NCBI GenBank assembly: GCA_030532815.1
Contig: JAUNKI010000050.1
Coordinates: 1-8,949, forward strand
DNA from: Leptotrichiaceae bacterium
Lineage (GTDB): Bacteria; Fusobacteriota; Fusobacteriia; Fusobacteriales; Leptotrichiaceae
DNA: 8,949 nucleotides
Reading direction: 5' to 3'
The notes under the pieces are model-generated. The model did not search any database and had not been told where the DNA came from. It was given only the letters and a program-made list of their open reading frames with translations. Position numbers and translations under genes: made by a program. Shown piece after piece: positions 1 through 5,430 of the stretch; positions within the stretch are counted from its first letter, which is position 1; each line of letters opens with the position of its first letter.

Positions 1-30
1 AGTAAAATTTGTGTTGAATGGTTTTTTGGT

Positions 31-69
31 TCAACCTTTTTTACAAAAAAGGTTGAGTATATTTTTTTC
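31..69 (+). terminator. Probable intrinsic terminator of a gene upstream of the window
   Basis: A perfect 12-bp inverted repeat (31-42 with 45-56) is followed by GTATA and a run of seven T on the plus strand. The minus strand has no T-run after the hairpin, so the signal points rightwards and would end transcription from a gene left of position 1. The loop is only 2 nt, so the top pair must open. Half the stem is A/T, so it is only moderately stable. The same left arm has two other possible partners nearby, so an attenuator in a cysK leader is an alternative. Confidence 0.55.
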
Positions 70-77
70 AAAAAAAG

Positions 78-98
78 CGTGAAAAAAACGTGAAAAAA
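78..98. repeat. Tandem CGTGAAAAAA repeat ahead of the cysK promoter
   Basis: Two adjacent copies of CGTGAAAAAA (78-87 and 89-98) lie just upstream of the candidate cysK promoter. A-tracts there can act as UP elements or bend DNA. No function is shown by the sequence itself. Confidence 0.35.
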
Positions 99-109
99 GT
101 TGAATATAC

Positions 110-138
110 TTGTTTTTTAAGCTTTTTAATGTTATTAT
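110..138 (+). promoter_or_regulatory. Candidate sigma70-type promoter for cysK-cysE
   Basis: TTGTTT at 110-115 and TATTAT at 133-138 are separated by 17 bp. The -10 matches consensus at five of six positions and the -35 at only three. A start near 145 would leave a leader of about 50 nt. A/T-rich DNA produces such matches by chance. No T-box or SAM-riboswitch core is recognisable between this site and the gene. Confidence 0.4.
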
Positions 139-195
139 TTATATGGTAGTATATACAAACATAAAAATTATTTACAAAAATACAGGAGGTTATGT

Positions 196-1107
196 ATGAT
201 TTATGAAAACATTATTGAACTTATCGGAAATACTCCGATAATCAAGTTAAATCTTAAAGGAGAAGACAATATTGCAGATATTTACGTAAAACTTGAAAAA
301 TACAATATTGGAGGAAGTGTAAAGGACAGGGCGGCTCTGGGGATGATAGAAGCTGCCGAAAAAGAAGGTTTTTTAAAGCCGGGAGGAACTATTGTAGAAC
401 CTACTTCAGGAAATACAGGTATTTCACTTGCACTTATAGGTAGAGCAAAAGGATACAATGTCATTATTACAATGCCTGAAACGGCAAGTGTTGAAAGAAG
501 AGATATATTAAAAGCTTTCGGGGCGGAACTTATATTGACTGAGGGAATAAGAGGAATGAAAGGTGCTATTGCAGAGGCTGAAAAAATAGTTTCCGAAAAT
601 CCGGGATATTTTCTTCCTCAACAGTTTAAAAACAAGGCAAATCCCCAAAAACACTATGAAACAACTGCTAAGGAAATTATTGATGATTTTAATTCACTCG
701 ATGCCTTTATAGCCGGAGTCGGAACAGCAGGAACCCTTTCAGGAACAGGCAAAAGACTTAAGGAGCATTTTCCGGACATAAAAATTATTGCAGTGGAACC
801 TGAAGATTCAGCAGTATTATCCGGAAAAGAACCGGGAAAACATATAATACAGGGGATAGGAGCGGGTTTTGTGCCTGATAACTATAATGAGGAAATTATT
901 GATGAAATTATACAGATTTCCAATGATAAAGCAGTGAAATTCGGAAAAAAAGCTACAAGAGAAGCCGGATTGTTTCTCGGAATTTCTTCAGGAGCAGCAA
1001 TCGCAGCTGCTTATGAAACCGCAAAAAAACTCGGTAAAGGAAAAAAAGTTCTTATAATATCTCCTGACGGAGGAGAGAAATATCTTTCTGTAGAAGATTA
1101 CAAATAA
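196..1107 (+). CDS. cysK: Cysteine synthase A (O-acetylserine sulfhydrylase)
   Basis: This PLP-dependent cytosolic enzyme makes L-cysteine and acetate from O-acetyl-L-serine and sulfide. The 303-aa length is normal for CysK. Visible family motifs are SVKDR (41-45, with K43 as the Schiff-base lysine), the substrate loop TSGNTG (70-75), the PETxSxERR segment (94-102), Q143-F144, and GISSGA (262-267) near the PLP pyridine nitrogen. The phosphate-binding loop reads GTAGT (176-180), where most family members have GTGGT. The ATG at 196 has an AGGAGG site (184-189) 6 nt upstream. cysE, which makes the substrate, follows after 45 nt on the same strand, so the two are probably co-transcribed. The family is certain. 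Sole use of O-acetylserine rather than another activated serine is inferred from the cysE neighbour. Confidence 0.95.
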   Translation: MIYENIIELIGNTPIIKLNLKGEDNIADIYVKLEKYNIGGSVKDRAALGMIEAAEKEGFLKPGGTIVEPTSGNTGISLALIGRAKGYNVIITMPETASVERRDILKAFGAELILTEGIRGMKGAIAEAEKIVSENPGYFLPQQFKNKANPQKHYETTAKEIIDDFNSLDAFIAGVGTAGTLSGTGKRLKEHFPDIKIIAVEPEDSAVLSGKEPGKHIIQGIGAGFVPDNYNEEIIDEIIQISNDKAVKFGKKATREAGLFLGISSGAAIAAAYETAKKLGKGKKVLIISPDGGEKYLSVEDYK

Positions 1108-1152
1108 TTTTGAAAATATCTTATCAGGAAATTTTTCAAATTACACACGGGA

Positions 1153-1701
1153 GTGATTAAAATTTTTAAATATATAAAAGATGAAATAAAAAACATTATT
1201 GAAAAAGATATTGCTATAAAAAATAAATTTGAAGCTCTCCTTTATCCTTCTCTACATGCTGTTATTTATCACAAAATAGCCAATTTTCTTTATAAAAGAA
1301 AAATTTTCCTTTTAGCAAGAATGATTTCCCAGTTTTCACGATTTATAACAGGAATTGAAATACATCCGGGAGCTACACTGGGGAAAAAAATTTTTTTTGA
1401 CCACGGCATGGGAATAGTAATAGGTGAAACAGCTGTTATAGGAGATAACTGTATTATTTTCCACGGTGTTACTCTCGGCGGGGTAAATTCAGATAAAGTT
1501 AAGCGTCACCCTACTATTGAAAAAAATGTCATTATAGGAACCGGAGCAAAAATTTTAGGAAATATAACTGTCGGAGAAAATTCAAAAATCGGAGCAAATG
1601 CAGTAGTTTTAAAAGATGTTCCTTCAAATTCAGTAGCTGTAGGAATTCCGGCTAAAATTATACGGAAGTTTTCTGAAGATTATTATATGTGGTATATATA
1701 A
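1153..1701 (+). CDS. cysE: Serine O-acetyltransferase
   Basis: This cytosolic enzyme acetylates L-serine with acetyl-CoA, the committed step of cysteine synthesis. It is the short CysE form, 182 aa from this start. The first ~65 residues are helical. A left-handed beta-helix of hexapeptide repeats follows, with catalytic Asp-His in DHGMG (D83, H84), GVTLGG (105-110) and KRHP (117-120, H119). It ends soon after GIPAKII, so the usual feedback and cysteine-synthase-binding tail is very short, but its last residue is isoleucine, the residue that docks into CysK in E. coli. The start is uncertain. GTG at 1153 overlaps the only Shine-Dalgarno-like stretch (GGGAG, 1149-1153) and has none upstream. 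An ATT codon at 1162 sits 8 nt after GGAG and would give 179 aa beginning [12 protein letters not shown] is kept as the conservative call. Confidence 0.93.
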   Translation: MIKIFKYIKDEIKNIIEKDIAIKNKFEALLYPSLHAVIYHKIANFLYKRKIFLLARMISQFSRFITGIEIHPGATLGKKIFFDHGMGIVIGETAVIGDNCIIFHGVTLGGVNSDKVKRHPTIEKNVIIGTGAKILGNITVGENSKIGANAVVLKDVPSNSVAVGIPAKIIRKFSEDYYMWYI

Positions 1702-1912
1702 GTATTTTTTTATAAAGACTTGTTGCCACCTTTATATCCTGTCTATCAGTTGTAATGTTTTTAAAAGTTATCAGAAAAAACTGAAAATAGAGAAAACTGT
1801 TTTAAGTAAAAGTATAATTAAATTATGAAATTAATAAAGATATGAACTGAAATATAAATAGAAGCTTTGATATTCAAAATTTTATTAAAAAATTATAGCT
1901 GATAGCCAGAGT
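1702..1912. other. AT-rich convergent intergenic stretch, no gene seen
   Basis: No convincing reading frame is present on either strand. It contains a 7-bp inverted repeat TATAAAG/CTTTATA (1711-1717 with 1730-1736) with a 12-nt loop and no following T-run. There is also a long-range inverted pair CTATCAG/CTGATAG (1743-1749 with 1899-1905). An isolated TATAAT (1813-1818) on the plus strand lacks a -35. I find no clear terminator immediately behind cysE, so its transcript may run towards the hairpins at 1913-1970. Confidence 0.5.
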
Positions 1913-1938
1913 GTGAGGGCAGAAATGGGCTCCCTCAC
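1913..1938. terminator. GC-rich hairpin, second of a tandem pair
   Basis: GTGAGGG (1913-1919) pairs perfectly with CCCTCAC (1932-1938) around a 12-nt loop. It has no T-run on either exit side: plus reads GAAAAAAATC and minus reads ACTCTGG. It resembles the adjacent hairpin at 1949-1970, sharing TGAGGGC and CCCTCA arms. It may be a duplicated backup terminator for the minus-strand lipoprotein, or the fold that protects the cysE 3' end. Confidence 0.4.
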
Positions 1939-1939
1939 G

Positions 1940-1970
1940 AAAAAAATCTGAGGGCATTAATTGGCCCTCA
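1940..1970 (-). terminator. Intrinsic terminator of the MliC-type lipoprotein gene
   Basis: TGAGGGC (1949-1955) and GCCCTCA (1964-1970) form a perfect 7-bp GC-rich stem with an 8-nt loop. On the minus strand it is followed by GA and seven T (1946-1940). It starts 8 nt after the lipoprotein stop codon, the expected place. On the plus strand the hairpin is followed by TTAAAAAATT, so it would terminate cysE transcription poorly. Confidence 0.8.
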
Positions 1971-1978
1971 TTAAAAAA

Positions 1979-2428
1979 TTATTCCACTACTTTACAGACT
2001 ACATCTTTTGCCTTTGCAGAAGCTTTGTAGACAGCTTCATCACCTTTCATATGCATTGACTTTCCTTTAGAATCTTTATAAAGTTCTCCGCTTGCCGAAA
2101 CGGTTCTTTTCAACTGATGGGTTCCCATTCCGTCAGTCAGTGAAATTTCCTCGCCGTCAGTCGTGCTTTCCACCGTTACTGTCATTTTTCCGCAAGTATA
2201 AGTTTTTTTCATAGTTTCCTGCATTTTATTTTCAGTCATTTCCATTTTGTCCGTATTGTTTTCCATCATCATGGTTTCGTTCATTTTGTTTTCGGACATC
2301 ATATTATCAGAAGATGTAACTGCTATAGAAGTATCTTTTTCCATTGTCACTGCTTTTCTGTTTCCGCCTGATGAACAGCTTACCGCTAATATTGCAGCAA
2401 ATACTGCCACCATAATTCCTTTTTTCAA
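1979..2428 (-). CDS. Lipoprotein with Met-rich linker and MliC-like lysozyme-inhibitor domain
   Basis: The N-terminus is a lipoprotein signal peptide (MKK, hydrophobic stretch, LAVSC) with the lipidated Cys at 18, so the product should be membrane-anchored in the periplasm or outer membrane. Residues 43-73 form a linker with 10 Met in 31 residues, including two ENKMxETM repeats (46-53 and 66-73). The C-terminal ~75 residues match the MliC/PliC fold: YTC at 77-79, SASGELY (111-117), KGDEA (128-132) and a late Cys (C145) that probably pairs with C79. In known MliC proteins the Ser and Lys of these motifs insert into the c-type lysozyme active site. The TTG start at 2428 is chosen because GAGG (2440-2437) lies 8 nt upstream. 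A GTG at 2437 is in frame but overlaps that site. The MliC assignment is recalled from motifs and not searched. Nothing shows that inhibition works here. Confidence 0.75.
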   Translation of the reverse strand: MKKGIMVAVFAAILAVSCSSGGNRKAVTMEKDTSIAVTSSDNMMSENKMNETMMMENNTDKMEMTENKMQETMKKTYTCGKMTVTVESTTDGEEISLTDGMGTHQLKRTVSASGELYKDSKGKSMHMKGDEAVYKASAKAKDVVCKVVE

Positions 2429-2512
2429 TAAAATCACCTCTTTCCTAAATTTTTTTAATACAGATAATTTATACTCTTTTTTTCTTTTATCTATTTTTGT
2501 ATTTTCATATAG

Positions 2513-2518
2513 ATTATA
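2513..2518 (-). promoter_or_regulatory. Candidate -10 box for the lipoprotein gene
   Basis: A perfect TATAAT on the minus strand lies about 85 nt upstream of the TTG start. No acceptable -35 is present at 16-18 bp. TTGAAA (2549-2544) is 25 bp away, too far. No clear terminator separates this gene from the one upstream, so read-through is equally possible. Confidence 0.3.
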
Positions 2519-2590
2519 TAAACTTATCTTATAAAAAAATTAGTTTCAAAGAGGTGAAAATATTTTTAAAATCTTAATACTGTTCCGTTT

Positions 2591-3151
2591 TTAGAAAACT
2601 TCCTTATATAAAATTCTGCTTCGATTATAAATATCATAAATCACTAAAGTTATTTTTCCCGGAGAAGGATTAATTCCCCTTATTTTTCCCGCAACTTTTG
2701 TACCTATGACTTTTATTTCATCTGAAGCTATATGTTCCTTTGGGTATAAAATAACATCAATACCTTTGGCATAAGTAGCTGCTTCGATTTTCAATATTCT
2801 GTTATGCTCTTTTCTTACCTGTTCCAGAATATCATAATATTCCTTTACAATTGAATCTACCGTTACTACAATTCCGCTTGCTTCATCAGCCTTAATAAAC
2901 AGTGTATAAGTAATTCCGTTTTTTTCAGCTTCAATTTCCTTTACTTCTTCTTCCATTGTCTTGTCAGTTGTCTGCCTTATGGCTGATTTCGGAGTATATC
3001 CTTCTTTTTTTATGTAGTTTAAAATTGCCTTTTCCTCATCGAATTTTCCTTCTATTTCAACTTTCGGCAGCACTTTTATAATTGTCTTCTTTACTGCGTA
3101 ACCTGATACTGAAAATAACAGCAATAACGAAACTATTATTATTTTCCTCAT
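2591..3151 (-). CDS. Exported protein of unknown function
   Basis: I do not recognise this 186-aa protein. It begins with a typical Sec signal peptide (MRK, about 13 hydrophobic residues, SGYA with likely cleavage after residue 19), so the mature ~167-aa protein should be periplasmic. There is no lipobox, no cysteine in the mature part and no second membrane segment. The mature chain is rich in Lys, Glu and Ile, with a charged helical-looking stretch at about 60-77 and alternating hydrophobic residues at about 80-100 and 165-184 that suggest beta strands. The ATG has AAGGAG (3164-3159) 7 nt upstream. It lies 54 nt after the CpdB-like gene on the same strand, so it is probably the last gene of that nucleotide-salvage operon. 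A helper role for the nucleotidases is only a guess from position. Confidence 0.8.
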   Translation of the reverse strand: MRKIIIVSLLLLFSVSGYAVKKTIIKVLPKVEIEGKFDEEKAILNYIKKEGYTPKSAIRQTTDKTMEEEVKEIEAEKNGITYTLFIKADEASGIVVTVDSIVKEYYDILEQVRKEHNRILKIEAATYAKGIDVILYPKEHIASDEIKVIGTKVAGKIRGINPSPGKITLVIYDIYNRSRILYKEVF

Positions 3152-3173
3152 CTCGTATCTCCTTATAAATACA

Positions 3174-3187
3174 CTGTAAATTTACAG
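3174..3187. repeat. Perfect 14-bp palindrome between cpdB-like and unknown gene
   Basis: CTGTAAATTTACAG is a perfect dyad in the 54-bp gap between the two genes, 10 bp upstream of the Shine-Dalgarno of the downstream gene. It has no loop or T-run, so it is not a terminator. A dimeric regulator site or a chance AT-rich palindrome are both possible. Confidence 0.35.
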
Positions 3188-3205
3188 CCTTGTATTTAAT
3201 TTCCG

Positions 3206-4948
3206 TTATTTTACTTCACTTTCTTTTACAGACTTTATATTTAAAGTTCTTCCGTCTTTGGAAACAGGAATTTTTACAGTTCCTTCCTTCACTTTTTCTT
3301 CCAGTTTTTTTAATAAAGGATTGTTGAAATTATAATTTATAATTGTCCAATTTTTATCAAGTTTAGGTGTTACTTTTCCGCCTTTTTCTTCAGTAATATA
3401 TTTTATTATCAGATCTCTCATTCTCCCGTTATCCTGCATTTCAAGATAGGAATCATAGTATTTGTCCTTATCGCTTACTAATTTTAAAGTGGAAAGCGTT
3501 CCGTACCTGTAATTATTCACTGCCAGCTTATAAGTTTTATTTTTGTCAATAGACTGCCCGTTTATTTTCGCATCTGTTATTCTCTGCCCCTCAGGTTTTG
3601 TAATATCTATTTTATAATTTACTCCTGAAAACATATCGTAATTATAGCCCCTTACATTTTCATTGAAACTTATTGTCAAATCACCGGGCTGCAGCTGATT
3701 ATAATATTTTGCAGACCATTCCATATATTTCAGAAGATTTTCTCCTGTTATATTTACTCCTATAAGAGTATTCGTGTACTTATAAATGAATGCCACATCT
3801 TTTCTTTTAAAAGGACCTTTTTTGAGGTTTGAACCGAAATTGAATATTGCAGCTGCTGAAACATCAGCTTTCGCATAATGTTTCTGAACTTCATTAATCA
3901 GCTGGATTATAGGAGTTTCCATTAGCATTGCAGTAGGCATTGCGGTAATTTTGTCCTCACCTGTTATAAAGTCGGGTCTTGTTATAAATGTTTCAGTTAC
4001 TTCCCCTACTGTTTCATTGGCATATTCTTTGGATTTTTTATCTACATATGAATACTTTTCCTTTATTTCCTCATCTTCAGGAACATCTTTGGATGAAATA
4101 TTTTCAGTTACTACCGTTTTCTTTTTTGTTACTGTGTCATAAGTTACCGTACCTTTAGCAAGATATGAACCGTAAGCTCCCGGCTCTATTACTTTTACAT
4201 TTCCCACTTCGCTGTTATATACTGCATGCTCATGACCGCCGAAAATTATATCAAACTGAGGAAATTTTTTTGCAAGGTCAAGAATGCCGTCACCGCCTTT
4301 TTCATCTTCTCTTCCTAAGTGAAAGGAACCTATCAGCACATCATATTTTCCTTCAAGTTTTTTAAGAACCGTTTTCAGTGATTCTTCCCCTGATAAAAAT
4401 TTCAGACCTTCAAAATGTTCGGGAGTCGATGCTTCCCATGTAGGAATATGTGGCACGAGAAACCCCACTATGGCAACTCTTACTCCTTCTATATTTTTAA
4501 TTACATAAGGTTTTACAAAATGTTTTCCGTTATCCGTTCTTACTACATTGGCTGCAAGAACATCTCCTTTAAATGCCTTTATATTTCTTTCCAGAAAGGA
4601 CTTTTCAAAATTAAATTCATGATTTCCCAGTACAAAAATATCAAATTTCAAGTCATTTACAGTTCTTATTAACGGATGAACCTTTTCATTATTGAAAAGT
4701 TCCGCACTGTTATCCTGTAACAAGTCTCCGTTGTCTATTAAAATTACATTTTTATTTTCTTTTCTCTGTTTCTTTATAAGAGTGGCTATTCTTGTAAGTC
4801 CGTTATCACTTTTCTGCTCATCGACTGCATAATCATATGAAAAAAGTCTTCCGTGAATATCCGATGTTTCAAGAAATACGATTTTTACTTCTTTGGCAAA
4901 TAAAGATACTGCCAATATTAAAAATAAACTTAATAACCGTTTTTTCAT
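3206..4948 (-). CDS. 2',3'-cyclic-nucleotide 2'-phosphodiesterase/3'-nucleotidase, CpdB-like
   Basis: This predicted periplasmic metalloenzyme would open 2',3'-cyclic nucleotides and remove the resulting 3'-phosphate, releasing nucleosides and phosphate. A signal peptide ends LFA (cleavage after ~18). The N-terminal calcineurin-like metallophosphatase domain shows D30-x-H32, G74-D75, G108-N-H-E111, H210 and GGHEH (H239, H241), all expected dinuclear metal ligands. The C-terminal nucleotide-binding domain has YTNTL (391-395), MEWSA (419-423), YDMFSGVNYKID (437-448) and NNYR (478-481), which are typical of CpdB rather than UshA. It is 580 aa, somewhat shorter than E. coli CpdB. The ATG overlaps the mazG stop by ATGA, with purine-rich AAGGAAGG upstream, so translation is probably coupled. 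Exact substrate preference cannot be read from the sequence. Confidence 0.88.
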   Translation of the reverse strand: MKKRLLSLFLILAVSLFAKEVKIVFLETSDIHGRLFSYDYAVDEQKSDNGLTRIATLIKKQRKENKNVILIDNGDLLQDNSAELFNNEKVHPLIRTVNDLKFDIFVLGNHEFNFEKSFLERNIKAFKGDVLAANVVRTDNGKHFVKPYVIKNIEGVRVAIVGFLVPHIPTWEASTPEHFEGLKFLSGEESLKTVLKKLEGKYDVLIGSFHLGREDEKGGDGILDLAKKFPQFDIIFGGHEHAVYNSEVGNVKVIEPGAYGSYLAKGTVTYDTVTKKKTVVTENISSKDVPEDEEIKEKYSYVDKKSKEYANETVGEVTETFITRPDFITGEDKITAMPTAMLMETPIIQLINEVQKHYAKADVSAAAIFNFGSNLKKGPFKRKDVAFIYKYTNTLIGVNITGENLLKYMEWSAKYYNQLQPGDLTISFNENVRGYNYDMFSGVNYKIDITKPEGQRITDAKINGQSIDKNKTYKLAVNNYRYGTLSTLKLVSDKDKYYDSYLEMQDNGRMRDLIIKYITEEKGGKVTPKLDKNWTIINYNFNNPLLKKLEEKVKEGTVKIPVSKDGRTLNIKSVKESEVK

Positions 4949-5358
4949 TTTACCTTACCTTCCTTCTTCAGTTTTTGATACATTTCTCTTCCTTCTTCTA
5001 TTGTAAATTCTCTATCATACTTAACTTTGTTCAGTTTATCCTTTATATAAAAAATTTCTTCCAAATCAATACTGTAATCATTTGCTATTGCAGCAATATA
5101 ATAAAAAATATCAAAAAGTTCCTCTTCAATAGTCCCTTTTATATCTTTTCCTGTGTACCTGATATTTTTTCTTATATTTTCCGCAAGTTCCCCGAATTCT
5201 TCAATCAGCTTTAATACGAGCCTCTGTCCGTTTTCTTTTTTTCCATCGGAATTTTCTCCGATTTTTTCTTCTTCCTGTAAACTTCCCCGCTCTATATGTT
5301 CTATTAAAAATTGAAATTCCTTTATTGTCATATTTCCGATTTTTTCTTTATCTGACAA
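4945..5358 (-). CDS. MazG-like nucleotide pyrophosphohydrolase
   Basis: This is a small cytosolic all-alpha NTP pyrophosphatase of the MazG/dUTPase superfamily, 137 aa. It has the diagnostic EExxE...ExxD magnesium site: E53-E54-x-x-E57 in IEEFGE, then E80-x-x-D83 in EELFDIF, followed by AND near 92-94. Such enzymes cleave (deoxy)NTPs to NMP and pyrophosphate, often as house-cleaning of damaged nucleotides; the substrate here is unknown. There is no signal peptide, in contrast to both neighbours. It starts at TTG (5358), supported by a perfect AGGAGG (5371-5366) 7 nt upstream. It lies 72 nt after nadN and overlaps the CpdB-like gene by 4 bp. A stable hairpin sits directly upstream of its ribosome binding site. 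Confidence 0.85.
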   Translation of the reverse strand: MSDKEKIGNMTIKEFQFLIEHIERGSLQEEEKIGENSDGKKENGQRLVLKLIEEFGELAENIRKNIRYTGKDIKGTIEEELFDIFYYIAAIANDYSIDLEEIFYIKDKLNKVKYDREFTIEEGREMYQKLKKEGKVK

Positions 5359-5372
5359 TTTCCTACCTCCTC

Positions 5373-5420
5373 GTAACAGTAACCGGCCGCTTTTTCATAG
5401 CGGCACGATTTACTGTATAC
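5373..5420 (-). promoter_or_regulatory. Stem-loop abutting the mazG ribosome binding site
   Basis: An inner stem GCCGCT/AGCGGC (5386-5391 with 5399-5404, 7-nt loop) is enclosed by ACAGTAA/TTACTGT (5376-5382 with 5410-5416) and, past a one-base bulge, GTA/TAC (5373-5375 with 5418-5420). CG/CG at 5384-5385 with 5406-5407 can pair in between. It ends one base from GAGGAGG of the mazG leader and has no T-run, so it is not an intrinsic terminator. It could be an RNA processing site, a stabiliser of the nadN 3' end or a translational control element. It is a GC-rich island in AT-rich DNA. Confidence 0.6.
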
Positions 5421-5430
5421 AATTTTTAAA

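Noticed and set aside
1..195. T-box or SAM riboswitch expected for a cysteine gene
   Set aside because: No T-box consensus and no SAM-riboswitch core are visible in the leader that lies within the window.
1813..1818. Perfect TATAAT on the plus strand between cysE and the hairpins, a possible small RNA promoter
   Set aside because: There is no -35 at 16-18 bp and no extended -10; AT-rich DNA gives such hexamers often.
2247..2534. Plus-strand open frame with a hydrophobic, membrane-like product
   Set aside because: It overlaps the lipoprotein gene antisense, with no supporting ribosome binding site, and ends in AT-rich intergenic DNA.
4837..5214. Plus-strand open frame rich in Phe and Ile opposite mazG and the start of the cpdB-like gene
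   Set aside because: It is the complement of two well-supported genes; the hydrophobic composition is what antisense of Lys/Glu-rich coding gives.
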